Shown piece after piece: positions 11,184 through 22,132 of a stretch of DNA of 64,000 bases. The position numbers and the translations under genes were made by a program. The stretch is from positions 477,453 to 541,452 of the forward strand of contig LNKV01000024.1 of assembly GCA_001465935.1 (NCBI GenBank). Direction: 5' to 3'. Numbering within the stretch: position 1 is the first letter of the stretch; each line of letters opens with the position of its first letter. Source of the stretch: Clarireedia homoeocarpa. Lineage: Eukaryota; Ascomycota; Leotiomycetes; Helotiales; Rutstroemiaceae. The notes beneath the pieces are model-generated. The model was not told the DNA's origin. It was given only the letters and a program-made list of their open reading frames with translations, and did no database searches.

Positions 11184-11896
11184 ATGGATGAATGGAAGAG
11201 AGACTCTTGGATGCGATATTGTTTTCCAAAAGGATGGAAATTAAGATCAGGTAGAGGATGGAAGTGGGATATGCGGACCATGCGACGCGATGTTGAGTTA
11301 TGACTACTGTATGACTATGCACATCAACACTATGAAAAAGAAAATTTTTTTTTCTCATGAATGAAATGTAATGAACGTAGAAATAATCTATGAGTCACAA
11401 ACAAAAAAACAAACAAACAAACAAACATGCGACTTAGGATGAATGAATGAATGAATATAGTGCACACAGAAAGAATATCCTACAACACAAGTATGGTTTT
11501 ACGAATCAAAGACAGGATAACTATAACTATGCGACTTTACAATAAGTTGAAACATTCGACTTCTCATCTCCCTAGTTCATATTTACTCCACTGCTGCATT
11601 GCAATGCATCGCATTCCCGGCAATAGTACCATATGGATGTATGTATGTTATATAAGTTAATGTATCTACAAATGAACGAATCAATAAATAAATACATATA
11701 CAAATGCAAAGCTATATACAGAACACCTTTATACAGTCTCCATTCTTCTGCATGCTATCCGAGACCTGAAATACCATCTGATAGATAGATGCTTGTGATA
11801 AGATGCTATTTTTTGTTTCATGCTTTATGCTTGATGCTTTCATTCATACGTTGATTGATTGATTGATTGGATCGGACTAGACTGTGCTGGGCTGGA
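11184..11896. other. Convergent 3' spacer with short repeats
   Basis: It lies between the ends of two convergent genes, so it should hold both polyadenylation regions. It is AT-rich, with an (AAAC)n run at about 11399-11425, a (GAAT)n run at 11440-11456, and TGAT and TATG repeats. No gene is seen. Confidence 0.6.
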
Positions 11897-14218
11897 CTAT
11901 GTAAATGTAACATTAACGCTATTGGCGCCGACGCTGCGAGGGAAGAACTAGATGAGTGAGTTAGTATTATGCATGTATGTATGCAGGGTAGATGTGATGG
12001 AACGGGACGGGATGGAATGGGATGGGATGTAACTAGCCATCAACCATCCATTCGTTGGGCAAAGCAGAAGCAGCAAGGGGAAGATAGATGTAAAAAGAGA
12101 AACCAAAAAAAAAAAAAACAAAGACAAAAGACTCACCTCAACAATCAAGGTAACCGTCTGACTACTCTGCGCAATAACCTGCTGTCCCGCAACCGGGATC
12201 GTCAACCCCTGCGCCGAACTAGTCCAACTATTATACGTCCAGCGTGCCTGCTGCAACGGCCCCAGATACACCGTCCACGCATCCCCGCTAACCATATAAC
12301 TGCCGTCAGCATTCAGCGCCTTGACTGCTGCCACGATGGGCACGCCTGCATAGTTGATTGGAATCAGGAGATCGGATGAGGGGTTGGCGTTTTTGGAGAA
12401 GGTGGTAGTGGGGAGGGTGGGGGTGGAGTATTGGACGATTTGCAGGGCGAGGGGCGAGCCGGCGGAGAAGGTCAGGGTGAGGGTTTCTTTGATGCCGGGG
12501 GCGGTGGTGGGGGAGGGGAAGAGCGTGGAGAGGTAGCTTTGGGAGAGGGTGAGCACACCCGAGGAGGACATGCTGTATGAGGACGAGGGGAGCACGCTGC
12601 CGGAGGAGGTCTTGATGCTGGAGAGGGTGTTGCCGTTGAGGACGTAGGGCACGGATTGGGCGGTTACGGGGGTGTTGTATTGGTGGAAGAGATAGGCGGA
12701 ACTGTTCCAGCTGGTGGCCGTGTAGTCTGTTGATTCGTCCGGAAGGGAGTTTGTCGCGCCTTGGAATGCCGAGAAGAGGAGGCTGATCTGAATCGGATCG
12801 ACCCATTTATTAGTCGAGCGATCGAGTCCGTCGAGTCCATTGTCCCACATCTGATGCGCGAAGTTGAATTGTTTTGCCGTGCGCACGAAAAAGTCTGTGT
12901 AGCGCCATCGACCGGCGGTCTCGGTGTACACGGGCGTGGACTGCCATTCGCCGATGAGGGTGGGGACGGTGGTGAAGTTGCCGTAGAATTGTTGGAAGTC
13001 GGCGAGCAGAGCGGCTTTGTCGGAATCGGAACCCCAGATTGTGTCGCCCCAGGCATTGAAGATGAATTGGTAGGGCGAGTAGTAGTGGAATTGGATGCCC
13101 CATGGTTGGTTGGGGTAGGTGGTGGGTCGGACGAAGTATTGGGATGTGTAGGCGGCGTTCATGTTCATGCCAACTAGGGTGACGACACGTTGGGGGTTGT
13201 AACCTCCGGCTTGGTTGATGGATTGGAGGAAGATGGCGTTGAGTTTGTTGAGTTCGGTGGCGTGCGCGGGGGTTGTTCCTGTGGGCTCATTGAGGGGTTC
13301 GAGGAGAAGTTTGGATGATTTGCATTTCATTCTCGTGGCGATTTGAAGCCATAGGCTAGCGAACTTCTCCTCGAGCATGGTGTAGTTTGATGCACCAGCG
13401 ATGTCAGCCCAACTCGTTGAATCATGGTGGACGTTGAGGACGACGTAAAGACCTGTTGCAAGTGCTTCATCGACGACTGTCTCAACACGATCCATCCAAG
13501 TACTGTTAACGGTCCAACTTGGTGAGCCCGTGACAAAATGATACGCCCATGTTACTGCGCTCATTAGTCATGTGTTTTGTTTGCTCCGTCTTGTGGAGGG
13601 TGTGCTTACCTGGAATCCTAACACTTTTAAATCCCGAAGCTTTGACAGTAGAAAATGTACCAGCCACCACAGGAGGATTGTTCCAAGAGCCTTCATCTGG
13701 GGTTGCATCAAGAGTATTTCCCAAGTTCCATCCTGGGTTGAGAGCAGCAAACGCAGCTGAAGCAGTGACTGGCGTGAATGCAGCGGTACAACCTGCCTGG
13801 GTTGTCGAAGAACCTGACGAGGTAGTTTTTGAGGTCGACGAAATACTGGTTGAGGGCTGGGTGGTTGTAGAGGTCGTTGTTAGCTTTGAGGTACTCGTCG
13901 TTGCCTTTGAGGTCGAGCTCGATGATGTTTTAGTGGTCAATGTAGTAGCAGTACCCGGAACACATTGATAGTACCCTATGAAATGTAAGTATTTCCCGTG
14001 AAACTGAACATGGCAAACTTACAATCATTTTGGTATACACAAGTGTACCCCGATACACAGGCTGTTTGACCTGAGTATCCTATGCCCCCACCTACATAAT
14101 GTTAATATAATATGCGTTTTGTAGGCCGGTGACACTCACATTGTGCATATCCAGAGGCCTGGGAGTACACTGACTCGACGGCCAAGGAAAGAATAGCCGC
14201 AATAACAGGAAATCTCAT
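11897..14218 (-). CDS. Secreted multimodular GH5 endo-beta-1,4-glucanase with CBM1
   Basis: Five exons, 14140..14218, 14023..14091, 13610..13975, 12137..13554 and 11897..11947, join in phase to 660 residues. Order: signal peptide (1-19); CBM1 cellulose-binding module at about 20-56 (GYAQCGG.GYSGQTACVSGYTC...NDWYYQC, four Cys); Ser/Thr linker to about 105; GH5 catalytic domain starting GWNLGNTLDATPDEGSW; then a C-terminal beta-rich region resembling CBM_X2. The predicted acid/base is Glu261 (PLNEP) and the predicted nucleophile is Glu374 (LIGEWQ). The last 16 residues (FFPRSVGANSVNVTFT) come from a separate exon after a 189-nt intron. Without that splice the frame runs into an F-rich low-complexity stretch from the intron's poly-T tract. 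It cleaves internal bonds of cellulose or related glucans outside the cell. The main domains are certain; the exact GH5 subfamily is not. Confidence 0.93.
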
Positions 14219-14769
14219 GATGAAATCTTAAAGCCAGGAGATATGACAGGGAAGACTTATTCCAATAGATTAAGGGGATCACACATTCATATAAATACTT
14301 TCGCGGAAGCTTTCCCATGGTTAGCTAGACATCCTTTCCATCTGATTATGCGGCCAGTGCATCCATAGAAAAAGCTACAATCCGTCCGATATCTTACCCT
14401 GAAATTAAAATCTGCATTGGCAAAATTATCTCCCCGCAAATACGGCGATAGATTGTCCGTCCGTCCTTTCTCCATATTCTATTCGTTCTGTCGTACGATA
14501 GAGGCAACGTGGTCCCATCTTCGGGGCGTACGGGAATAGGGTATTTACCCTGTCGATTGTATGCATTTTGCCTTTTTATATACTGCCAATATATATCGGT
14601 GACAACGGGAATTCCTCCGTGGAACAACACGTGGGGGAATTGTCGGCTTGCTGAGCAATGTCGAAGAATGGCCATGCACCGCCACATGAATTGGACAGCC
14701 ACATTTGTATGTTGTTGCGCAAGGCAAGAAAGGTCGACTGGTGCCTGGTACTGTACAAACAAGTGAAAT
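14219..14769. other. Spacer upstream of the endoglucanase, no gene recognised
   Basis: It contains the promoter of the minus-strand endoglucanase and the decayed 5' part of the HET-domain pseudogene. Open frames on both strands show no domain. The missing N-terminal HET motif could not be found with confidence. Confidence 0.45.
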
Positions 14770-16162
14770 TGCAGCTGTAGACTTCCTATACTCTTTAAAA
14801 ATGTGATAGACCTGTGTCGCAAGCTTCATATCCGCTACTTGTGGATTGACAAGCTTTGCATTGTCCAACGCGACAAGGACGATCGGGTTAAGCAAGGCTC
14901 AAACATGGCCAACATCTACCAAAATTCGTTTCTCACCATTGCAGCAAGTGCAGCAAGAAACGATGGCGAAACGCTCTATCGAGTGATGGATGAGGAGACC
15001 GCCAAGGTGGTCGAGCTTACTGGGTCAACCAACGATGGTAAACCGTACCAAATATTTGCTCGATGCCCGGTCAAACACTACTTAGATGGCATCGCTGATA
15101 CTGAAGATTTTCCAGAGTGGCCTCTTGTTAGACGGGCTTAGGCTTTTCAAGAACGGATTTTAGCTCCAAGTGTTCTGCATTTTCGGCATGAGTTGGTTTG
15201 GGAATGCCGTGAAGCAAGTGACTGTGAATGTTCAGCAGTACCACACAAGCTGAAGATTGAACTTAACAATGCACTTGGAGCAAAATCAAGCTCAACAGCA
15301 CGACACAATCATTGGCGAAAGATGATGCAGCAGTTCACCTATTCGCATCTCACTTATGAGGGTGATCGTCTTCCTGCCCCTATCTGGTGCTGCAAAGAAA
15401 TTCCAGTTGTATTTGGGGGGTCACTAGCTGGCTGGATTGCAGAGCAACAACTTGATTGAAGGCCTTTTGTGGTACGCCATACCTGCCTGGAGCACAGAGC
15501 GAGATCGTCTCGAAACGCGTCGATCATCCACGTGGCGAGCCCCAACATGGTCTTGGGCTTCGATTGAAGGACAGGTCTCTTACAATTCCGATCAGTACAA
15601 ACTAGTCTACAATGTTGGCGTTCTTGTAAAACCAAATATAAGCCCATATTGTCACTTCTCTAGAAGTGGCATCACTTTTACAGTTCTAGCTGCGGAATGT
15701 TTCCCAGCTACAGCCGATCCTACCGGTGCCGTCTCGGGAGGATATCTTTTATTGAAAGGAAGACCCATGTCGGCATTGATGCGATATGGAAGTCCGCATC
15801 CAAATTATCCTGCCACTGGTGATCCGTATACACAATATCATCCTGGTGTTTTGGGAACCTTGTCAAATTATATAATCGACGAGATTATGTGGCCTCACAT
15901 CGATTATGACCTGATCGAGGCAGGCCTATCAAAGATTGACGGATGTCTAGAAGTCTATCTACTTCCGTTGGCCACTATTCAGCGGCAACATGAACATTTC
16001 AACGAAAATAGTAGTGTTCATTCACTTCAAGCAATGGAGGACAATTGGGCTCTAATATTGAGAAAGCATGAAGAGACTTTTGAAAGAATTGGGATAGCAA
16101 TGATTGGGCTTCACCATGCCACAAAGGCCAACTCGGCAGAGATGATTTTAAAGATTATATGA
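14770..16162 (+). pseudogene. HET-domain (heterokaryon incompatibility) protein, inactivated
   Basis: HET proteins act in vegetative incompatibility, a self/non-self cell-death response in filamentous fungi. HET similarity begins at LPILFKNVIDLCRKLHIRYL, followed by WIDKLCIVQ, the NIYQNSFLTIAASAA block and QERILAPSVLHF. The C-terminal half follows, including GLLWYAIPAWS and RAPTWSWASIEG, ending at TGA/TAA near 16162. Three lesions are visible: TAG at 15139-15141, where family members have Trp; one extra C in the CCCC run at 15377-15380 (LPA then a frame change to LSGAAKKFQLYL); and TAG at 15425-15427 in the restored frame. The N-terminal part before about 14770 is missing or unrecognisable. 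The remaining 240 codons after the last lesion are open, suggesting fairly recent loss. No intron that would remove the first stop is evident. Confidence 0.8.
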
Positions 16163-17634
16163 TAACTTTTGGGATTTGAAAGTAACCGAGAGAGCAATCT
16201 GGAGAGGCGGAAGATGTAGATGCAAGGTGAGTAAACTAGTATGCCATATCACTTCCTCGCGATCATCCGACAATGAACAGGTGAACTGGCTTGAGAGTTT
16301 CAGGATTGGAGGTGCAAAGAGCAGAAATAAGTGTTAGAGGATTTGATATACGGAGATGACTCAATGATACGAATAACGGGAACAGTGTGCTTGAAAATAA
16401 TATGTCGCCTCATATTTGGATAGAAGAGGTCCCAGGAGATGGTTATGCTCATAATTATGGTTTGGTCTTTGATGGAAAACTCTGAATCTGCCTTCGACCG
16501 AATTCATTGCTGTTGATCCAGAACTGCCTGGTGGAACTCGAATTGGTGCGTCAGAAGAGGACGGGGATGATATAAAGGGACATGTTTACTATAATGTTTA
16601 AACTCAGATCACGGACAAGGTGCACTTCTAGAAAAATAGTATGCTGGAAATACAGCATTACGCCCCGCGTCATGCCTGAGACAGGACTATCGCGGGAAAT
16701 AGCAGTGATTCAAGGAGATTAAACTCTAGTATCGTGATATCTAGACGCCTATCCGCATAATAATAAACGCGGACCATCCACACACTAGGAATGTTGAACA
16801 GCAGACACTTCGCCGCTGGTAGATTTTCGGTCTTTAGAATATACAAATGCTGAAAGCTTCACTTATAATCTTCCAGTAACTTTGACACAAATGTACCAGA
16901 GCCAAGTGCAACTGGAGTAAAGAACTGAAAAAAGGCAATGGAAAGCAATACACATAACTTTATCTCAGCTAGAGAACACCCACAGTCGACGCAAAAATTT
17001 AAATCTGAGGTCCAGGAGAAATGCACATTTGATTATCCAACGCGTGGCTCGAAAACACTATCATCTATCAAGCTCTGTGGTAAAGCGAACATAGCAAGAC
17101 TCGCAGCAGGTCGTTCCCCACGCAGCTTTTGCAGCCTTCACATTAAGCTTCATGCTCTGCTCGAGCCAAAGGCGTGAAGTACGAGGGAAGTGCTGTGGGT
17201 TTATTTTCCTTTTGCTTCCTCTGCAATCATGTTTCTTGAAAAGTTTTGTGAGTAGAACTAGTCTCAGCACCAATCCGGCTACTAACCCCACTAGCTAAGG
17301 TCCGAGCCTGGCCTTCAAAGAATTGTGAGAACCTTCATTGAGCAGATACAAGTTACCTGATTACACTGTTCACAAATTCTGTCTTTACAAAGGTCGTTAA
17401 TGTGCTGTGAAAATCGGTTCAAGAGAAGTAAGTACCTGTGTATGTCCCGGCACATCGAGGTTCAACCGTTTAGCAAAAGTCCCTCGCCCTTTTCCCCACA
17501 ATAAAAAAGTGGAGTATAAGAATTTGATATCTTCAAAAGCCATGAGGAACAAAATAACTATCCAATCTTCAATACCACGGAAATGGGCTCCTATGAGGAA
17601 TTTGCAAAAATCAAAAAGTAATGAATATCTGAAT
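16163..17634. other. AT-leaning stretch without a recognisable gene
   Basis: Short open frames only. Some phrases look faintly coding (about 16400-16600, plus strand) but carry stops and match no family I know. It fits old degraded sequence between the HET pseudogene and the tRNA gene. Confidence 0.45.
17612..17616 (-). terminator. Pol III T-run behind tRNA-Arg
   Basis: Five consecutive T on the minus strand about 18 bases after the tRNA 3' end, with a second T5 run just beyond (17606-17610). This is the usual pol III stop signal. Confidence 0.6.
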
Positions 17635-17706
17635 GACCTACGCAGGGCTCGAACCTGCAATCCCTAGATTCGAAGTCTAGTGCCTTAACCATTGGGCCAG
17701 CAGGCC
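17635..17706 (-). tRNA. tRNA-Arg, anticodon UCG
   Basis: 72-nt cloverleaf on the minus strand. The 5' acceptor strand GGCCTGC pairs with 3' GTAGGTC (two G-U pairs), with discriminator A. The D arm is GCC...AATGGTTAA...GGC. The anticodon stem is CTAGA/TCTAG with loop CTTCGAA, giving anticodon TCG, which reads CGA. The variable loop has five bases. The T arm is GCAGG-TTCGAGC-CCTGC. There is no intron and CCA is not encoded. A T5 run about 20 bases downstream (61-65 modulo the local line, at 17612-17616) suits RNA polymerase III termination. Confidence 0.93.
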
Positions 17707-18377
17707 AGATTACCAGCTTGTAATGATGCTGTTTTGGATGGAAGAGATTTGTTTAATATATTATATATAAGAAAATTTTTTATCTCAGCCTTTTCACGAA
17801 AACCTTTGTACCCGAGGTTAACCACTTCACGCTAAGACGACTTGTTACCGAAAGCCCAATATAGAGTCCTTTACGGGATATTTCGAGGAATCACGATTCA
17901 TATTTATATATTCCTCTAAGTTACAAATTGTCTGCTCTTCGAACTCTACTGGCAATCCCTGTGCATCAGCAATAGAAACCCGTTATTGACCCCACCAAGC
18001 CGCTTCATGCAAGGCATGAACAACGCGATACTCGACCCCTAAAACCGCAGCATTACGTTGAGTCCGTTGTATATCATCGGCAGAGACGGACTTGCTATAA
18101 TGCTCGAAACTTGCTTCTCTACGATATTCTTCTCACGTATTGCGAGACCAGAGATGGTACTCATCGGGATTCTTACGGGCATTGTCTGATAATGCGATTG
18201 ATACAGAGAGTGAGAACCTGAGCTGTATGAAGATCGATGGATTATCTTCAGTTGTCCAGGTAGTTTCAGTATACTGGCAGTTGAACTGTTGATACTACCT
18301 GCTATAGTCCGCATCAAACAACTAAGGAGACCAATCATATACCAAAAGTATCTACACGGATTTACATACTCGCAATC
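17707..18377. other. Spacer with possible decayed coding sequence on the minus strand
   Basis: On the minus strand, about 18110 down to 17870, one frame reads a plausible protein (VSADDIQRTQRNAAVLGVEY, then ALHEAAWWGQ, a TAA where Trp may have been, and IADAQGLPVEFEEQTICN). I do not recognise the family. The rest is AT-rich with no gene. Confidence 0.3.
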
Positions 18378-18934
18378 ATGAGCGCAAGCTTCGTCACCCA
18401 AGTCATCACATTGGCACCCAAGCCTGAAAACTCAAAGATATATACCATTTTATTCATTTCTTTAATCTTGTCTCTCCCCCAATGTTCTTTTGTCTCCCCT
18501 AAACGTAGTTTTCCCCTACTGTCACCTAAGAGAACCTCTAACTCACACCGCAGGCTATCACCGATGCATCCGAATTTTCTAATGTTGTTAAAGATGCCGA
18601 GCCCGACAGCCTTATGTACTCCGTCTTCAAAAGCAAGCCCCTGATGTGCGGTGGACCTGAGAAGGTCGTCATCGCCGTAATGTACGTTATCCTCCAAATT
18701 TCCTGCTATGGATTCAACGTTCAAGAACGGTGCATACAAGCTGTCAGATAGACCGCGAACATTTGGCAAGATAGGAGTAAGACCGGAGTTCAGACCTGAC
18801 GATGAAAGCTTTTTTTACGCCCTCAGGTTACAGCTGTTGACCCTGAGGACCATGATGGTGTGGCAGAAAGTTACGAAGCGGACCGCACAACTAACTACAT
18901 TCATGGTGCTAGTGGAAGCGAGAGGGAAATTATA
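18378..18934 (+). pseudogene. ABM-like (antibiotic biosynthesis monooxygenase fold) remnant
   Basis: It starts MSASFVTQVITLAPKPENSK. After a 117-nt interval ending in CAG it continues AITDASEF..., EPDSLMYSVFKSKPL and GGPEKVVIAVM, then MDSTFKNGAYKLSDRPRTFG near 18710. This order resembles small ABM-domain proteins, which are dimeric ferredoxin-like monooxygenases or isomerases of secondary metabolism. The expected donor after ...NSK reads ATATAT rather than GTATAT, a G-to-A change. The frame is lost after IAVM. Both suggest inactivation. A functional gene with unusual splicing cannot be excluded. Identification rests on motif resemblance only. Confidence 0.42.
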
Positions 18935-19549
18935 AACCAGAAGGGGGATTTGGAAGCTAGCAGTTCAAGGAGAGGTGAGCGACTTAGTTAGAACAAGGGA
19001 AGAGTCCACATGAATGTCGAATACTCAGTTGAGCATTCAGACAGGCAGCCCAGAGCCATATAAAAGCATTTAATCTTCACAATATCCAACAAGTGAGTCG
19101 TTAAAACATTACAAAAAGATTAGAACTATAGCATCTTGATCCCCATGATATCAGCCGAATTGTGTAGGCAATATCAAAAACTGTTAACTAGTAGCTGCGC
19201 AATCCTTCATGAAATAGCGAAACTGACTTCAAAACATGTTGTAAAATTAACTAACCCGAAAGCAGAATCAATTTCAACTAGAAATGCAGACAAGATCTGC
19301 TTGCGCAAGGTCTGGATTTCTCGAAGGTGGATCATGTCAATCTCCCAAAGGTATCAGGCTCCTGCACATCCCACTCAGCTGGGTCACTACTAGCAGCGAT
19401 ATCAAAATGGGGAGTGGAGGGTATTCCTTAGCGGCGCATATCTTCCGTATCGAAGTGTATATACATCTCCTGAAGATGCTGCCCCTCCATGTTGCTGCTC
19501 AAATTCAGGGAAATAATTCGTTTGTAAACAATACAGAACACACTTGAAA
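18935..19549. other. Short spacer, no gene recognised
   Basis: Likely the upstream region of the O-methyltransferase pseudogene. Only short open frames, no domain. Confidence 0.5.
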
Positions 19550-20554
19550 ATGGCAGATTCATATGCCCCTGTGGAAGAAGTCGAGAGACTGTTGGTGAAT
19601 GTCAATGAAGCCGCGAACACGTTTAAGTTTAAACATGCCGCTGGCGGTGATACTAACTTGGCTCGGAGAAATCTCCATCTCGAGACCCAAAGGCTTTTGG
19701 CTTCACTTGAAGAGCCAAACCTGGAGGTTTGGCCTCGTACATTTCAGGTGAGCATTTTGAATGCCTTGTTCGCTGCGTGAGTACTGATATCGTCTAAGAT
19801 CAATGTCGCCGTGGCGATTGAGGTGTTGAAGGATATGAACATCTAGAGCAAGTTCGAAGGAGGAAAGACCATTTCGCTTGCCGAAATAGTTGACAGTAGC
19901 GGAGCAGATGAGATAATGATTAGTACGGTGCACCTCCATCTCCAAACGATGAAAAGAGCCTAACGGTCATACAAGTTCGAATTTGCGCCAACTCACTGCT
20001 GCTTGTGTTCTTGCTGATATTGCTGGCCCTGGATACGCCCTGACACCCCTAGGCGAACTGTACCTCAATCCAAATCATGTTTCATATAACAATTTCCTCG
20101 TCCACGATATCGTCCCAAATATTCTGGCGATGCCTCGAATGATGGCTGATCGTGGATATAAAGCTCCCACTAAAGAATTGGGAACACCATTCAAATGGCT
20201 ACATGGTGAAGAACTGTGGACGTGGATTGGATCTCACCCAGACCATGTTCCTGATATGATTGCTGGAATGAGATCGCACAACGCTGGTAACTTATCCGGC
20301 GACGCACCCTACAACAAATCATTCCACTACTAAAAGAGCGGCCAAAGAACAAATTATTGGTGGTGGATTTGGTCTTACCTGAAACAAACGTTACCATGCA
20401 AGATGCCATCAGGGATTTTTGCATGTTTCCCATTGGCGGACTTGAGATAAACGAAAAGCAATAAAGTGAATTGTTGGCAAAGAACGGTTTGAAGATCAAG
20501 AAGATCTGGAGAGGAAGCGAGCCGGAGGCTTGTGTTGAATGTGAGCTGATTTAG
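19550..20554 (+). pseudogene. Fungal O-methyltransferase (sterigmatocystin 8-O-methyltransferase-like), inactivated
   Basis: Such enzymes transfer methyl from S-adenosylmethionine to a metabolite hydroxyl. The N-terminal part reads LLASLEEPNLEVWPRTFQ, then across a 54-nt intron INVAVAIEVLKDMN, the stop TAG (19844-19846), SKFEGGKTISLAEIVDSSG, and after a second intron a winged-helix segment (MRQLTAACVLADIAGPGYAL, then TPLGELYLNPNHV). One base is missing at about 19986 (CGAATT-TGCGCC). Near 20308 the sequence jumps from GNLSGDAP to QQIIPLLKERPKN, so the SAM-binding core (roughly 80-100 codons) is deleted. A TAA at 20462-20464 lies where KQWSELL is usual. The C-terminus SELLAKNGLKIKKIW...ECELI ends at TAG. 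The four lesions leave no active product. Confidence 0.82.
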
Positions 20555-20789
20555 AATGCAGACCAATGTAGAAGGGATCTAATGTAATATACACGAAATA
20601 GTTAGCAGGAGTTGAATTGCAATGAATTCTGAATTGAAATACTGTGAACAGGTTTTGGTACTGATAGATGTCGGCTAAGCAACTTTGGCTGTGGTTGGCA
20701 ACGATCCTACTAATCATGGTGAAGAGCTTGTGTGAATGGATACTCTTCAGACATCTGGAGAACATTCTTCCCTCCATTTTCTCTCCAAT

Positions 20790-21110
20790 CATCCAGCAGA
20801 AAATTGCGGTGTGAGAAACCTTCGACGCACAAACAGAAGCACTGCAGGCACTACAATGCAACAAAACTTGTGCATCGATGGATACAGCAGCACAAAAAGT
20901 GATCACGGAAGCCGGCTATGGACAAGAATCGGTCTTAAAGCCCACGAAAGTCCGTACCTACATAGAGGATAAATGGAAGAAACATTGCAGCCAGGTATGG
21001 CATTCACCCTCGAGCCAGAAATCTATATAGAGGAGCATCTGGTTTGCGACACGAATGTGTCGTTCTCGCGAAGGAGAATTGCGAGACCTAGATCCTGACG
21101 GGCTGACAGG
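20790..21110 (+). pseudogene. M24 metallopeptidase (Xaa-Pro aminopeptidase/creatinase fold) C-terminal remnant
   Basis: Fragments in shifting frames: DAQTEALQAL, ASMDTAAQKVITEAGYG, then RIGLKAHESPYLHRG (the family's HGIGLxxHE motif with the first His changed to Arg), METLQPGMAFTLEPEIYIE and LRHECVVLAKENCET, ending DPDGLTG. At least two frameshifts and one TGA occur. The N-terminal half is missing. In the intact enzyme these motifs bind the two metal ions. The order of motifs makes the family assignment good despite the decay. Confidence 0.72.
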
Positions 21111-21477
21111 CTGACGGGCTGAAGGGCACAAGGGCGCAGGATGCATGGAATCCGTATTGTCTGGTAGTCCATTCAGCGAATGGCAATCATCATATGGAGA
21201 TGATTAGCCAATGAGGTTCCCGGCATGTGGTGTTTCAGGAATTGTTGCATGTCTTGAGAAGAGGGCGAGAGGGCATCAGGTCGTACATGCAGGGCGTACA
21301 GCGCCCTGCGCCCTCCGCCCTCCGCCCTCCAACGGCGGGGTAAAGATAACCGCAAGACACGTCAGCGAGAATAAATGCTCACGATACTTGTAATGATTGC
21401 CGGATACTTGTGACGTATGAAGCCATCGTGTAATTCTATGTGTTTCTCTCACGGAACAAATCATCATAGCGATAGTT

Positions 21478-21558
21478 GATGTTCGAGGTTGAGGTTGATG
21501 TTGATGTTGATGTGGGTGGATGTTGATGTGGGTGGATGTGGATGTGGATGTGATGTGG
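21478..21558. repeat. GTTGATGTTGATG / GTGGGTGGATGT tandem repeats
   Basis: A mixed satellite of TTGATG, GGTGGATGTTGATGTG and GATGTG units. It is non-coding and probably slippage-driven. Confidence 0.75.
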
Positions 21559-22124
21559 GGAACCCTGGAGCGCTGGAGGGACACACCCGAGCTTCATTTT
21601 AACTACTTTTGGGCAAAAGATCCGTTGATTCTTCACTTCCATTCTTATCGTGAAAATTAACGAGTCAACAACCACACACGAACGATCAAGCATTCTACCA
21701 GTATTACACTTCCTTCTCTGGACGAACCTAAGAGCTATGACAAAGCCTTCATGTACAGAACTAGTGGTGATCGCTCGGCGCCCTCGTTGAAGATACCGAT
21801 CAGGGCCACATAGGACTCCTACAATGGATCAAGTTTGGGTGGTTGGCGCTGCTGGAGAGTTCTTTGGAGGTCCAGCTAGAACCTCAGTCCCTGCGAGACC
21901 GTAGAGTGCGACCTACACCACTCCGACTTCCTCTCCTTGTTCTCCGATACCGTAGGCCGAGCTGTGCCCGACATGCCCCTCTTGAGCTCATCAGTCCCCC
22001 GCCAATTTCCTATTCGAGCAATACAGTCCATCGATATATCGTCTGCTATTTTGATGGGAGACTACCTGGTTACAGTGGGGGCGAGCGAGCTCTTGCACCA
22101 TCATGAGCTAATTGAAGCAATGGA

Positions 22125-22132
22125 TATATAAG
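22125..22132 (+). promoter_or_regulatory. Possible TATA element of the cupin gene
   Basis: TATATAAG, 276 bases before the start codon at 22408, followed by a C/T-rich leader. Inferred. Confidence 0.35.

Noticed and set aside
12761..13177. Plus-strand frame inside the endoglucanase
   Set aside because: Shadow of the GH5 exon, which has clear catalytic motifs on the other strand.
21937..22131. Plus-strand segment SDTVGRAVPDMPLL... as a gene
   Set aside because: Open for only about 65 codons, neighbouring frames are broken and no family was recognised, so it is only mentioned in the spacer entry.
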